Origin: Granulicella sp. S156
GTDB taxonomy: Bacteria > Acidobacteriota > Terriglobia > Terriglobales > Acidobacteriaceae
Length of the DNA stretch: 64,000 nt
Reading direction: 5' to 3'
NCBI RefSeq assembly: GCF_009766105.1
Contig: NZ_LMUH01000013.1
Coordinates: 124,001 to 188,000 of the forward strand
Shown here: piece by piece, positions 17,001 through 26,500 of the stretch
How positions within the stretch are numbered: position 1 is the first letter of the stretch
How the letters are laid out: every line of letters starts with the position of its first letter
Position numbers and translations under genes: made by a program
The notes under the pieces: model-generated
The model's input: only the letters and a program-made list of their open reading frames with translations
Told to the model about the DNA's origin: nothing
Databases searched by the model: none

Positions 17001-18697
17001 AGACCGCGCAGCACTGGCCGCTGTACTTCGAACGTCTTGCCGCAAAGGGCCGCGTGCAGGTCATCGAAGTTGACAGTGCTCCCGTATGGATCGCTACGGA
17101 GCGCCTCGCTGATGCCATGTTGCTTTGGCCAGACCTTGTGTCTTCCACCAACGCTGCGATCAAGACAGCTAACTCCCGCGATGCTGTAACGACCCAACTC
17201 ACCCAGGGCTGGCTACAACTCCTCGGTCCCACCACTGCCGCACACCTTGCCGCGCTCCTGCACCTGCATCCGCGCTCGCTGCATCAGGCGCTGCTCGCAA
17301 TGGAGATGCAGGGCCTTGCGATGCGTGGCGTCTTCGAACGCACGAAACCTGCGGACGAGGCACCGCACGATATCGAATGGTGCGAGCGCCGCATCCTGCA
17401 GCGCATCCATCGCCTCACGCTCGGCACACTGCGCAAGCAGGTTGAGCCCGTTGCTCCCAATATATTCATGCGCTGGCTGCTGGACTGGCACCATCTCGCA
17501 CCCCAGACGCAACTCGCCGGTGAAGAAGGAGTCCTCTCGGCGATCGAACAGCTGGAAGGCTTCGAAGCTCCAGCCGTCGAGTGGGAGCGCACACTGTTGC
17601 CTGCTCGCATCGCAAACTACGATCCTCGCTGGCTCGACAATCTCTGTCTCGCCGGCGTCATTGGATGGGGACGCATCTCTCCGCATCCTGCATGGCTTGC
17701 AACGACCGACGCATCCGCTCCCCGCCGTGTAATTCCCACGACAGCCGCTCCGATAACATTCTTTCTGCGCGAGTCCGCCGAGTGGCTGCATCATGCACTC
17801 GAAGCGAAGTGTGTCGAAGAAAAGGTCCTGGCACAATCTCTTTCGCCCGAAGCGCAGCAACTTCGTACTCTACTCGGGGAACGTGGTGCAGCCTTTACCG
17901 CCGACCTGCAACGTCTTAGCGGTCTCACGAAGCTGCAGACCACGACAGCGCTCTGGGAGCTCGCCACCGCAGGCCTGGCATCCGCCGACGGCTTCGATCA
18001 ACTCCGTGCCATGATGGACCCGCGCCGCAAGTCCGCCGCTGTCGCGCAGACACCGGCAGTCAGCCTGCGCAAGCGTGCCGCTGCCCGCACGACTGCTGGG
18101 CGTTGGTCGCTTCTCTGTGAACCCACCGTTGGTCTCCCCATAGATTGTCTCCCCATAGATCCTGGGCCGCAAGCTTCTATCGCTCGTGCCAAACAAAATG
18201 CCGTTGCGCTCGACGCTCACGCCCGCATCCTGCTCTGCCGTTACGGAGTCCTCTTTCGCGACTTGCTCACCCGAGAGTCGAACGCCCCCAAGTGGCGCGA
18301 TCTTTTACCCGTGCTGCGCCGCCTCGAAGCTCGCGGCGAGATCCGTGGGGGGCGTTTCGTGAGCGGCCCCTTCGGCGAGCAGTATGCCCTTCCTGAAGCC
18401 GTTGATTCACTCCGCGCTGCTCGCCGCGAAGCTGCTACGCGCGCTAACGAATCGCCGATTACCGTGGCTGCCGCCGACCCGCTTAACCTTGCAGGCATTA
18501 CCGTTCCCGGTGAGCGCGTGCCTGCGGTTCCCGGCCGTGAAGTTCAATTCCTCAATGGGGCAGTCGTCGAAGACGAAGCATCCATACCCGCTATCGTTTC
18601 TCCGAAACGCAAACGCTCTATCGCCGACATGCTTCGCGCTGCCGCTGTTCCTGCACGCACGGCACAGGTAGTAGTGTCACCAGGGCTCTTCCCATGA
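14045..18697 (+). CDS. lhr: Lhr-type large ATP-dependent helicase
   Basis: A superfamily 2 DNA/RNA helicase of the Lhr family (E. coli Lhr has 1538 residues; this one has 1550), implicated in DNA repair. The N-terminal RecA domain has Walker A 'APTGSGKT' (about 56-63) and the DExH box 'VDEIHAIADDKRG' near 180. The second RecA domain carries 'GIDIGSVDLV' and 'QRVGRAGH'. It is followed by the Lhr winged helix and core, then a long C-terminal extension. Residues about 260-278 are the translation of a triple-palindrome repeat placed between the two helicase motif groups. Its stop overlaps the next gene (ATGA). Confidence 0.93.
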   Translation: MHTGALAQPELAQDTLAWAHPVVQEWFLTKFGSPTEPQIAGWPSILRGDATLISAPTGSGKTLAAFLVCIDTLLRKAIEGRLPQQTEVVYVSPLKALSNDVQKNLDGPLAEIQQLAMQRGYLCPEIRTGVRTGDTLAKDRTAMLKHPPHILVTTPESLYILLTAGKPRQNLTRVQTVIVDEIHAIADDKRGAHLALSLERLAALVCGENRLSPGAFLTGLPKAPQRIGLSATQNPIELVANFLVGVNSSTDVNSGFALKGTGFSPSVDLPKGQGALAPEGMRKPATIVQVGQRRTLDLALEVPSDELGSITSTAMWSEIFDKLAALANQHRSTLVFVNTRKLVEKISFELTQRLGEEAVAAHHGSLSRALRLDAEQRLKNGEIKILIATASLELGIDIGSVDLVCQIATTRAVAVAMQRVGRAGHWRGAIPKGRFFATTRDDLLEQAALLRKMVAGELDRLEVPELPIDVLMQQIVAACGAESWDETALYDVVRRAWPYRNLTREHYDELLGLLHNGIESSRGRYGAYLLRDRVQGQLHARRGARMIAISNGGAIPDTALYSVMLQPENVQIATLDEHFAVDSSPGDVVLLGNTSWRIQRVDPAGKVLVEDAHGAPPSIPFWEGEAPQRTSVLCDGVGDLRGEIDARTRGVTPSTVHAANAEVADCIIWLKQNCFVSDSAALQLTAYIVAGRTALGAVPTKTTIVAERFFDEGGGQQLILHAPFGGRINKAWGLALRKRFCRGFNFELQAAATDNGINISLAEQHSFPLADVFQFLTEHTAKELLEQAAIPSPLFKNRWRWAAGRSLQLLRMQKGKRVAPQIQRMRSDDLLASVFPHASACPETMVGDIEIPDHPLVREVMKDTLGEAMDLEGLLAILRGIESGTIQCIAIDTPAPSQFAHELINAMPYAFLDDAGIEERRARAVMMRRALPDTVADGAGRLDQAAIDTVRQQLWPDIRDEHELHDLLLSLVALPLAFVETAGKPQTAQHWPLYFERLAAKGRVQVIEVDSAPVWIATERLADAMLLWPDLVSSTNAAIKTANSRDAVTTQLTQGWLQLLGPTTAAHLAALLHLHPRSLHQALLAMEMQGLAMRGVFERTKPADEAPHDIEWCERRILQRIHRLTLGTLRKQVEPVAPNIFMRWLLDWHHLAPQTQLAGEEGVLSAIEQLEGFEAPAVEWERTLLPARIANYDPRWLDNLCLAGVIGWGRISPHPAWLATTDASAPRRVIPTTAAPITFFLRESAEWLHHALEAKCVEEKVLAQSLSPEAQQLRTLLGERGAAFTADLQRLSGLTKLQTTTALWELATAGLASADGFDQLRAMMDPRRKSAAVAQTPAVSLRKRAAARTTAGRWSLLCEPTVGLPIDCLPIDPGPQASIARAKQNAVALDAHARILLCRYGVLFRDLLTRESNAPKWRDLLPVLRRLEARGEIRGGRFVSGPFGEQYALPEAVDSLRAARREAATRANESPITVAAADPLNLAGITVPGERVPAVPGREVQFLNGAVVEDEASIPAIVSPKRKRSIADMLRAAAVPARTAQVVVSPGLFP
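14823..14877. repeat. Triple-palindrome repeat inside lhr
   Basis: Three short perfect hairpins follow one another: GGACGGGCTTCAGCCCGTCC (14823-14842), TTGCCC-aaa-GGGCAA, and GGGGCTTTAGCCCC (14864-14877). This style is typical of intergenic repeats in Terriglobia, but here it is translated in frame as a Gly/Pro/Ser-rich loop. Confidence 0.75.
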
Positions 18698-18885
18698 GTG
18701 ACCCGCGCGACTCGCAACTCGAAACGGAACGAACCCTCGAGACGGCCAACTCCTCGGCAGAGAACGACCTCCTTCGCCCGGAAGACTTCTACATGGAGGG
18801 CCCGTACATGGTCTTTACGGAGGCTTATCATCTCCGCCGTGGCTACTGCTGTAACTCCAGCTGCCGGCATTGTCCCTACAAATAG
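18694..18885 (+). CDS. DUF5522 small cysteine-rich protein
   Basis: A 63-residue protein whose second half 'YMVFTEAYHLRRGYCCNSSCRHCPY' matches the DUF5522 family; the CC-x3-C-x2-C arrangement could bind a metal. Its ATG overlaps the stop of the helicase gene by four bases, so translation is coupled. The function is unknown; association with a repair helicase is context only. A hairpin follows directly. Confidence 0.85.
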   Translation: MSDPRDSQLETERTLETANSSAENDLLRPEDFYMEGPYMVFTEAYHLRRGYCCNSSCRHCPYK

Positions 18886-18887
18886 AA

Positions 18888-18925
18888 ACCCGGAGGGGCA
18901 TGCTTTCATACATGCCCCTCCGGGT
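18888..18925. terminator. Strong hairpin terminator between convergent genes
   Basis: A perfect 15-bp stem (18888-18902 with 18911-18925) with an 8-base loop. On the minus strand it is followed by TTTCTATTT, so it suits termination of the TPR gene transcript as well as of the helicase operon. Confidence 0.85.
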
Positions 18926-18960
18926 GTGGTGTGCCGTCCGGTTTCAAAGATTGACGTTGA

Positions 18961-19866
18961 TCAATTTAAGTTCATCGATGTCTCTCTCAGGCTCGGTGCA
19001 ATCGTGCCTGTTCGTTTTGCTTTTAGCTGATCGGTGTCGTTCAACATCTGGAGTATCTGGGGATCTTTCTGATAGGCCTGCAACAGAACATCGGTGCGTA
19101 AGCCATCGCGCACATCGTAGCCGTTCTCGTAGGCTTTAGCCAGCCACAACCGTGTCTCGGCATCCTTGTGTTCATGCGCATACAGCTTGGCTATCTCGAA
19201 GCATAGTTCGCTGTAGTTCTCTGTGCCCACGATATGCGCGGTTGTTCCGCCGGTATCGCGCTCCAGCATAATCCCCGGGTCCAGCTCGATGGCTGTCGCA
19301 AACTGTCTGCGAGCCCCATCGATGTCTCTGCTCCCGAAGTACGCCATCCCAAGGTTCGAGTGGTATACCGCCGACTTCCTGTCCAGCTTCGACGCATGTT
19401 TGTAATCCCCGATCGCCGCTATATAGTTCTTCACGACGTACTCGGTTACGCCGAGGTTGTTCCACGCAATGGCGTCTTTCTTGTGCAGACGAACGGTGCG
19501 TAGAAACATCTCGTGCGCCATCGCGTTCTGGCGCAGTTCCAGCCGCGTGACGCCCATCTTATTGAGCAACTCGCTTACGTCGCCGCCGCGAGCCATCGCG
19601 TAGCCGTAGTAGTCCAGTGCGTCTTCAGGAAAGCGTCGAGCACGCAGCACATCTCCCGCAGTCTCGAGGGACGCTGCGCTGGCTGTTTCAGGGTTGGGAA
19701 GATGAGGTGCAATCAATGCCCATTCCGGCCCGCTGTGCATCAACGCACGCTGCTCCGGAGAGGCTATAGGCGCATCTCTAAGTTGGGTAGTTTGTTGGGC
19801 GAGGGTGTAGGCCGCAGGGCACATCACGGTCAAGAGAGAAATAAGAGCTACAGTGTGCAGACGCAT
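18961..19866 (-). CDS. Secreted TPR-repeat protein
   Basis: A 301-residue exported protein with a signal peptide (about 1-24) and several tetratricopeptide repeats between about 65 and 230; clearest are 'AIAWNNLGVTEYVVKNYIAAIGDYKHA' class and 'AVYHSNLGMAYFGSRDIDGA' class units. TPRs mediate protein contacts, so it is likely a scaffold in the periplasm. ATG 19866 is preferred; GTG 19869 sits one codon earlier at six bases from AGGAGG. It is the last gene of a minus-strand block with two VWA proteins and a TonB-dependent receptor, 113 bases after the second VWA gene. Confidence 0.83.
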   Translation of the reverse strand: MRLHTVALISLLTVMCPAAYTLAQQTTQLRDAPIASPEQRALMHSGPEWALIAPHLPNPETASAASLETAGDVLRARRFPEDALDYYGYAMARGGDVSELLNKMGVTRLELRQNAMAHEMFLRTVRLHKKDAIAWNNLGVTEYVVKNYIAAIGDYKHASKLDRKSAVYHSNLGMAYFGSRDIDGARRQFATAIELDPGIMLERDTGGTTAHIVGTENYSELCFEIAKLYAHEHKDAETRLWLAKAYENGYDVRDGLRTDVLLQAYQKDPQILQMLNDTDQLKAKRTGTIAPSLRETSMNLN

Positions 19867-19979
19867 CACGGAGCCCCTCCTTTTTTAGCGGCTTCCATTT
19901 TGGACCTGCAATCTGGAATCCGTCAAGGGGCTGCTGCAGAAAAGCGTATTTCTCTGAAGTCGGACGATCTGCTGCCGAA

Positions 19980-21026
19980 TCAGGGTTGTGCGTAGTATCC
20001 GTCGTGAGTACGAGCGAAAAGCCCGGGTTTCGTCAACTTGATCTCGATGTGGTGGTATTCGTCGCGATGTTCCGCCGGCGACGCTTCGAAGGTGATCTCG
20101 TAGTAGGCTGCGGTATCCGCGAGGCACTCCTTGAGCAGGGAGGCGATATCGTTGCTGGGGTTGACGACGAGGCCGCCACTCTGTGCGGCGAGGACCTGCA
20201 GGCTGAGGTTGCCAATTTCGACCTGGCTGGGCTTGCTGACTCCCTTGAGAAACTGTTCATAATAGTTGGTCCGGCCGACGGACGCGCCAGCCCCGAGCGG
20301 ATCGACTGCATAGAGAGTAACGCGGGCTTCACGAAGCTGTGTGGAGAGATCCGCGATCTCGGAGAAGAGCTGCTGTTCTTGTTTGTTATCGAGTTCGATA
20401 CGTGGGCCTGAGAGAATCGGCCATCCGGGTGAGATCCACAAAATAAGCTTGCGTCCGGGAAGGGTTGCTTCATGCGCCGTAAGCTGACGCAACGCGGTGA
20501 TCGAGATCTGAAATTGTTCCTCGGCTCCGTATACCCCAGAGGATCGGCGAATGCTTCGCAGTCCGACAGTGTAATTATCGAGGTCGGCACTCAGTGCGTT
20601 CCCGTCTTTGGTGAAGCCCTTCTGTATATGGGCTCCATCATCCGATAGGAAGGCGAGCGAGGTGGGGTGGTCGAGATGGCCGGCGTTGGCGCGCAGAACT
20701 TTGTCGACCTGGTCACGAATGAAGGAGACGTTCTGGTAGGTCGTATTAACGGAGTCGATCAGAAGGATGATCTCTACGGGGGCATCGTTCTCCCTCACCG
20801 CACGAAAAGAGGTGATTGGCTGTGGAGCTTTGTTGTCCAGAAGCGTGAAGTCCTGTTGCTGAAGGCCGCCGACCGGCGGTCCGCCTTTCGCTGAGACGAC
20901 GACGTCGAGATGGATCGTGCGGCTGGCGGGTTTGGCGGAAGGTGGCTGCAGTTGCTGGGCAGAGGCTGTTGCCAGGCATAGGAGAGAAGCAACAAAAACG
21001 AGACCGGAACGTGATTGGATGAACAT
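19980..21026 (-). CDS. VWA-domain protein of the acidobacterial VWFA-related family (short)
   Basis: A 348-residue secreted protein: signal peptide (1-23), a small beta domain (30-85: 'LDVVVSAKGGPPVGGLQQQDFTL' class) and a von Willebrand factor A domain (about 88-320) with the metal-site motif 'LLIDSVNTTY' (D-x-S-x-N). This architecture is the 'VWFA-related acidobacterial domain' family, abundant in this phylum and without an assigned function; a surface adhesion or complex-assembly role is likely. It follows the longer VWA gene by 187 bases on the same strand. Confidence 0.88.
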   Translation of the reverse strand: MFIQSRSGLVFVASLLCLATASAQQLQPPSAKPASRTIHLDVVVSAKGGPPVGGLQQQDFTLLDNKAPQPITSFRAVRENDAPVEIILLIDSVNTTYQNVSFIRDQVDKVLRANAGHLDHPTSLAFLSDDGAHIQKGFTKDGNALSADLDNYTVGLRSIRRSSGVYGAEEQFQISITALRQLTAHEATLPGRKLILWISPGWPILSGPRIELDNKQEQQLFSEIADLSTQLREARVTLYAVDPLGAGASVGRTNYYEQFLKGVSKPSQVEIGNLSLQVLAAQSGGLVVNPSNDIASLLKECLADTAAYYEITFEASPAEHRDEYHHIEIKLTKPGLFARTHDGYYAQP

Positions 21027-21213
21027 GGATCCCTTCGTTCGACCGAAGATATTCTGATCGATTCGCCTCAGCGGTGCGATGCGTGCGAGGTCTGGAAGAA
21101 TTAGACGTTATCGGCGGCTGTGGAGTCTCTAAGAAAATGCTCACTGCTGTCGGATGTGCTGTCCTTGGAACGCCTTTGCTGGCAGAACAGCTCTCGACAC
21201 CCCCTAGCCAACA

Positions 21214-23427
21214 CTACTGTGTGGGTGCCGGGCTGGCAGCCGGAGTTGCCTGCGGTGTCCCCGCTGGAGCCGCCGTTACCGCTGCTGGAGTCACTCGGAG
21301 AGCCATCCGCGGGAAACTAAAGCTTCCATCCGCATCGTCAATCACGTTCACCTGGCAGATGTAAGTTCCAGCCTTCAACTGCGCGAGCGGCACATCGAAC
21401 TGGAACGCCACGGCTCCGCGGTCCGGCACATTGATGACATTCGCCGTCACCAGCGGCGTCTCATAGACCTTTGTGCCGCCGCTCAAAAACTCGATGCTGG
21501 TCAGTACATGCACCGGGCCGCCCTCGCGCCGCCCTAGTCCCGGAGAAGTCGCAGGCTCCGCTGCACCCTTCTGCTTGGAGGGGTCATAGACCTCGTACAG
21601 AAAGTACAGGTGCTGGTCCTGCCGGAAGACATGCGCGACATTGGGCACCCACTGCAGGCCATCCCGCACCAAGAGGTTATTGGAGTTCTTCGCCGTGTTG
21701 GGTGTGCGTTGACTCGCAAGGACAACAGAACTCAGCTTTAGCGGGACCTTCTTCAGATCGGGTACGCGGATATCCGTCTCAAAGCTGCCCATATTGCCGC
21801 TCTGGTTCTCGCGCACCACAAACTTTAGGTGATACTTGCCGGGTGCGAGTGAGAATCCCGTCGAGTACTGGATGTTCTTCCGCTGTACCTGTTGCGATTG
21901 GTCGAGCGCGAGCTTCACCGTGTCGCGCACATTCCCCACGGCGAGCCCTTGCGCGTCCCGCACCTGGCCAAGAATATCGAGGCTCGCCTTGTCGCGATCG
22001 CCATTCTTCACAAACGGAATCTGCGATCCCGGAACGATCAGGCTTACCGGAACGAAGAACAGGTTTTCGCTCTGCCGGAAATACAGTGCTTGTAGATAGA
22101 CCGCAACATCAGTTGCAGGAAGGTCGCTGCGCATCTGCTCGGTCATCGCGAGCTCGCGGTCTTCGGTCTTCTGGTGCTGGAAGTCGGCCGGGGCATAGTA
22201 CCCCGGGCGGAAATCGATCTTCACATCTTTGCGGTCGACCGTAACAGTCAGGTGGCGAAACGTTCCGTCGTGAGCCTGGTTAGTCGAGTGAAAGCCGAGA
22301 ATATAGTAAGCCTCGGTATCGTGCTGCACCTGCTGGAACGCAGGCGCAAAATCGTTGGAGTCGAAGAACGGTTTGCCGCCCGTGTCCGTACTCAGTGTGG
22401 CCAGTGTCTCCTGCGAATTGAAGTTGGCGCTGAACTGCGCCGTTACCGCAGAGCCACTGTAGGCTGAGTTGCCCCGCAGGCTACCTTTGCTGGCGTCGCC
22501 AACCGGTGGCAATGCCTGCAGTCCTCGCGCGTCGACACTATAGATCGCGAGATTCGCCTTTGCGGCTTCATTGGTGGCCGCGCGCAGGCTTGCCTGGTTT
22601 TCGATGCCGTTGCGTGTCAGCCCGCCGGAGAAGTACAATATTGATTTGCGCTGGTCCACGCGTTCCAGGCTCTTCGAAATAGCGCGTATGGCCAACAGTT
22701 CGCGATCGGTGTTCAGGCTGTTGTATTCGGTATCGTCGGCCGCGAACTGCGTTGTGTCGTCGCTGGTGCCGTCGGTTGTTCCGGTGCCGCCATTGGCAAA
22801 GCCCGTCTCGTCGCTGCCGTTGTACTTCGCGAGTCCCTTCAATAGCGCTGCTTTGTCACTAGTGAAGTCCTGATCCATGTTCAAGCCGGTAGACATGCTT
22901 ACCAGTGCGACCAGATCGGCTGGCTGCATCTGTTTGTTCACGTAGTCGGTAGCGGCATCGACCGCGCGGTCGATGTCCTCATCCTGCATTGAGCTCAGGT
23001 CGAAGAAGATCACGATCAGGCGATGGTCGCGAAGCTGCTTTGGGCTGGCCGCAAAGTTGTTCTCGAGCAGGTCGGCGATCGATGCCTTGCCTGTTGCCGT
23101 CGTCTTCTCCGCGAGCACTGCGGCCTGGTCGACGTTCTGATAGTCGAAGCTGATGATGGTCTGCGGCTTCTTGTCTTCGACGATGTGAAAATCACTGGCT
23201 TTCAAGCCTTTTACCAACTCGCCGGTCTTCTTGTCGCGCACCACAACGTTGTTCAAAACGATGTTGGCATTCACTGTCATCGTGTATTGGCCCTGAGCAT
23301 TTTGCTGCGGAGTATTCGCCGCCTGCCCCCGCACTGTCGGGGCCTGCGTTGCATTCTGCGCAGCAACGTCCAGCGGGTTTCCTAACCCGAGCACAACCAC
23401 CGTCAAAGCCGCTACAAGACGCCGCAT
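21214..23427 (-). CDS. VWA-domain protein of the acidobacterial VWFA-related family (long)
   Basis: A 737-residue secreted paralogue of the next gene: signal peptide (1-24), beta domain (about 45-110), VWA domain (about 135-400) with 'VIFFDLSSMQDEDIDRA' (metal-site D-x-S-S), and a long C-terminal beta-rich part with an Ala/Pro/Thr tail ('AAPAGTPQATPAASPAPTQ'). ATG 23427 has AGGAG eight bases upstream and starts the signal peptide; the frame runs on to 23490 without need. It lies 95 bases after the TonB-dependent receptor gene on the same strand, which suggests a shared transcript. Confidence 0.9.
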   Translation of the reverse strand: MRRLVAALTVVVLGLGNPLDVAAQNATQAPTVRGQAANTPQQNAQGQYTMTVNANIVLNNVVVRDKKTGELVKGLKASDFHIVEDKKPQTIISFDYQNVDQAAVLAEKTTATGKASIADLLENNFAASPKQLRDHRLIVIFFDLSSMQDEDIDRAVDAATDYVNKQMQPADLVALVSMSTGLNMDQDFTSDKAALLKGLAKYNGSDETGFANGGTGTTDGTSDDTTQFAADDTEYNSLNTDRELLAIRAISKSLERVDQRKSILYFSGGLTRNGIENQASLRAATNEAAKANLAIYSVDARGLQALPPVGDASKGSLRGNSAYSGSAVTAQFSANFNSQETLATLSTDTGGKPFFDSNDFAPAFQQVQHDTEAYYILGFHSTNQAHDGTFRHLTVTVDRKDVKIDFRPGYYAPADFQHQKTEDRELAMTEQMRSDLPATDVAVYLQALYFRQSENLFFVPVSLIVPGSQIPFVKNGDRDKASLDILGQVRDAQGLAVGNVRDTVKLALDQSQQVQRKNIQYSTGFSLAPGKYHLKFVVRENQSGNMGSFETDIRVPDLKKVPLKLSSVVLASQRTPNTAKNSNNLLVRDGLQWVPNVAHVFRQDQHLYFLYEVYDPSKQKGAAEPATSPGLGRREGGPVHVLTSIEFLSGGTKVYETPLVTANVINVPDRGAVAFQFDVPLAQLKAGTYICQVNVIDDADGSFSFPRMALRVTPAAVTAAPAGTPQATPAASPAPTQ

Positions 23428-23522
23428 CTTGAAACTCCTAACCAACCACTCAAAACTCGCTAACTCATCCCTCAAAACTTGACGAAACAAAGGGTTCGCC
23501 TCGAACTATTTCTTTCCTAGTC

Positions 23523-26500
23523 CTAGAATCTGTATCGAGCCTGCACCAGCAGCGCTCGCATAGCCGCGGCGCTTGAAACCTCGCCAAAGTTAGCGTTGTT
23601 CAGTGTCGTGTTGATGCCGCTGTACTGCACCGTATTGAAGACGTTGCTCGCCGTCACCCGCGCTTCAAACGAGCTCGTGCCTCCGAGCTGAACCGTACGC
23701 GATAGCGAGGTATTTACCGAAACCGTTCCTGGGCCTTCGATCGATCCCTGTGAGGCGTTTCCGTACTGGCCTGATGCCGGGGCTACGAACGCTGCTGTAT
23801 TGAAGAACTCACCAACCTTTCCCGGGCCTTTCAGTGGCTGCGTGAAATCGCGATCCGGCCGCAGGGTAATGGTATTGCCTGACGAGGCCTCTGCCTGGTT
23901 GCCGGTGTACGTCGGCGTGAAATAGGTTCCCGTCGCGAAGGTGAAGGTGCCGCTCAACGAAAATCCGTCCAGCAGTTTGGACGACAATCCACCTTTATTG
24001 AAGAAGGCGCGGTTGGGTCCGAACGGTAGTTCAAGGACCCAGTTGCCCGTCAGGTTGTGCCTCTGGTCGAAGCTCGAGTTGCCCTCTTCAAGATCCAGTC
24101 GATAGAAGTTCTGTACGGGGGGACCGACGGCTCCGCCTACTCCAGACGCATTGTCGATGGTATGCGAATAGGTATAGGTAAAGCCCAGCGCGATGCCTTT
24201 CTGTTGCCTCTTCTGCGCGCTGACAACTAACTGATTGGAGTGCGACCCAGCAGCCGACTCTTCATAATCGAACGGCGCAATACCCGGTGTGGTGGTACCT
24301 GAAGGCGTTCCATTCGGAGAGCCAACGACATCCAGATTGCTTCCCTTGGATCCGTTGTAGCCGAGGTTGAACACAATGCCGAGTGGGAAGGTGCGCTGAA
24401 TGTTTAGGTTATAGACCTGCACCATACCCAGCCGGTAATTTTTGTCCACCGCCCAGTTGTTCTGGATCGTGTTGTCCGTCGAGCATCCAAATCCATTTGC
24501 CAAAGTAAGGGTCGGATTTGGTGTCGATGGTGTGAGCGTGGTGCAACCTGTAGGACTTGGAGTCGGGTTGGTCGTAGTGGGGGTAGGAACAGCGTTCGTC
24601 TGCGTATTGGCAAACGGTACCTGCTGGGAGAGAGACTTCGCGAAGGTCGCAAACTGGCCGGTGTTGTAGTTGATGCCGTAACCGCCGCGCACTACGGTGT
24701 CCTTGGTGAACTTCGGCTTCCAGTCAATGCCGAAACGCGGAGCGAACATGGTCCGGTCGGGGTTCACGAGGCTGGTGGGATACCCGGGTGCGCCCGGTTC
24801 TATCGGTTGGATCGAGGCCGCACTGAACGTATCGTCATGTGCCAGATTTACGAGCCGGTTGTTCTTCTCGGTGTAGGGTGCGAAGTACTCATAGCGCACG
24901 CCATAGTTGATGGTCACGTTCGCTAGTGCCCGGAAGTCGTCGGTCACATATCCGTCGTAAACATTCTCGCGCAGATAAGTCTTGTATAGCCCCGCCTGGA
25001 GGCTTGTGCTTTCGGGAAGGCCGAGCAGAAAATCTGCGAAGCCGTTGCCGCTCGTCTGTCCTACGGTTCCGGCTAGTTGATCGGCGGGACTCGCCGTCGC
25101 ATAGCCGGTAAAGGTGTAGGAGCCCAGTGGATTGTTGCCGCCGATGGAGTCCGTATGCACACGTCGGATATCCAGCCCATAGCGCATGTTGTGTTTCTTG
25201 CGCCGCCAGGCCACAAAGTCAGAGAAGCTGATCGTCTGATTGATCGTCTGGCTAGGCGTCGTGTTGGAAAGCCCTGCGAAGTTTGAAATGTTCAACGAAG
25301 CCAGGCCGTTATAGAAGCGTGGATCGGCAAAGCCGCCGGCCTGATTGGGAATACTCAGTCCGGCCTCGGCCGATGGGTCGGTTTCAGTATCGGTAAAGTA
25401 ATTGCGTGTTAGCGAATTCAACTTGTTCCAGTTCAAACTGGCATTGTTGGAGAGCCGTCCGTAACCGACCGTATAGCCCGCATTCAACGAATTGCCATCG
25501 CTCTCCGTCTTTCCTCCAAGCGGTAGAAAGATATTCCGCTGATCGTTCGCCGTGTGCGAGTAGTTGTACGCGATATTGATGTTCTGCCGCAGAGCGGGTG
25601 GTGCATTCGAGTTGCCGCTGCGTCTTCCTCCGCCCCCACCCCCACCCCCACCCCCGAAGCGGCCTATCGGCGTATTCGTCGCGGAGCCGAGTGTTCGCAC
25701 GTAACGTGTGTTGATGGCGACATTGTTGCTGCCCTCGTTCGAGATCGTCTGATAGTTATATCCCTGCGCATTCGTCGGAATATTAGGGGCGGGATAGTAG
25801 TTCAGCAGCGCCTGCGCGATCGATGATATAGGTACGCTCGCATTCGCCAGATTGTTATTGGCGATCGGCTGGCCCGTCTTGGGGTCATAGAGTTCGACCT
25901 GTTGGGCCACGCCGCTGACCTCTTGTGTCGACTGCGAGAAGTCTCCATCCCGCTCCTGTATCGTCGGTACGCGTGATGGCCCCCCGATAAACGCGTTCAG
26001 GTCCTTCTGCCCTGTCAGGTTGAGGAAGACAAACTGTTTCGAATTCGCTCGGGTCAGTCCTGGAATATAGGGTGAGCCTCCGATGGTCAGTCCATACTTG
26101 TTGGTGTATCCCGACGGGTTTGTCTGCGGCAACAGTGTTGGCTGCCACTGCGCGGAGTTCAGCGCTAGATTAGTGCTCTGGTAGAAGATGCTGCCGTGCG
26201 GCTGCGAGGGATTGAAGTTGCGAAACGCTCCACTCCCAAACCCTCCTCCGCCACCACCGCGTCCTCCTCCGCCACCACCACCGCCGCCACGTCCACCACC
26301 ACCGCCACCCGGGCCGCCCATCATGCCACCGAGCATGCCCACGATAGCGTTGGTGGGATCGCCTCCTTGCGGTATCAATCCACTGGCCTGGCCCTGTGCC
26401 ACGGCATTCTGAATACGCTGCCGAATCTCATCTTCGCTGAAGTTCGCGAGTCCGTTCGTCTGCCCAGTCTGGCCGCTGACTGTGACAGAATCCGTTGCCA

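Noticed and set aside
21074-21364. A 96-residue plus-strand frame at the end of the long VWA gene
   Set aside because: More than half is antisense to the VWA C-terminus and no RBS or domain is seen; the signal-like stretch is probably chance.
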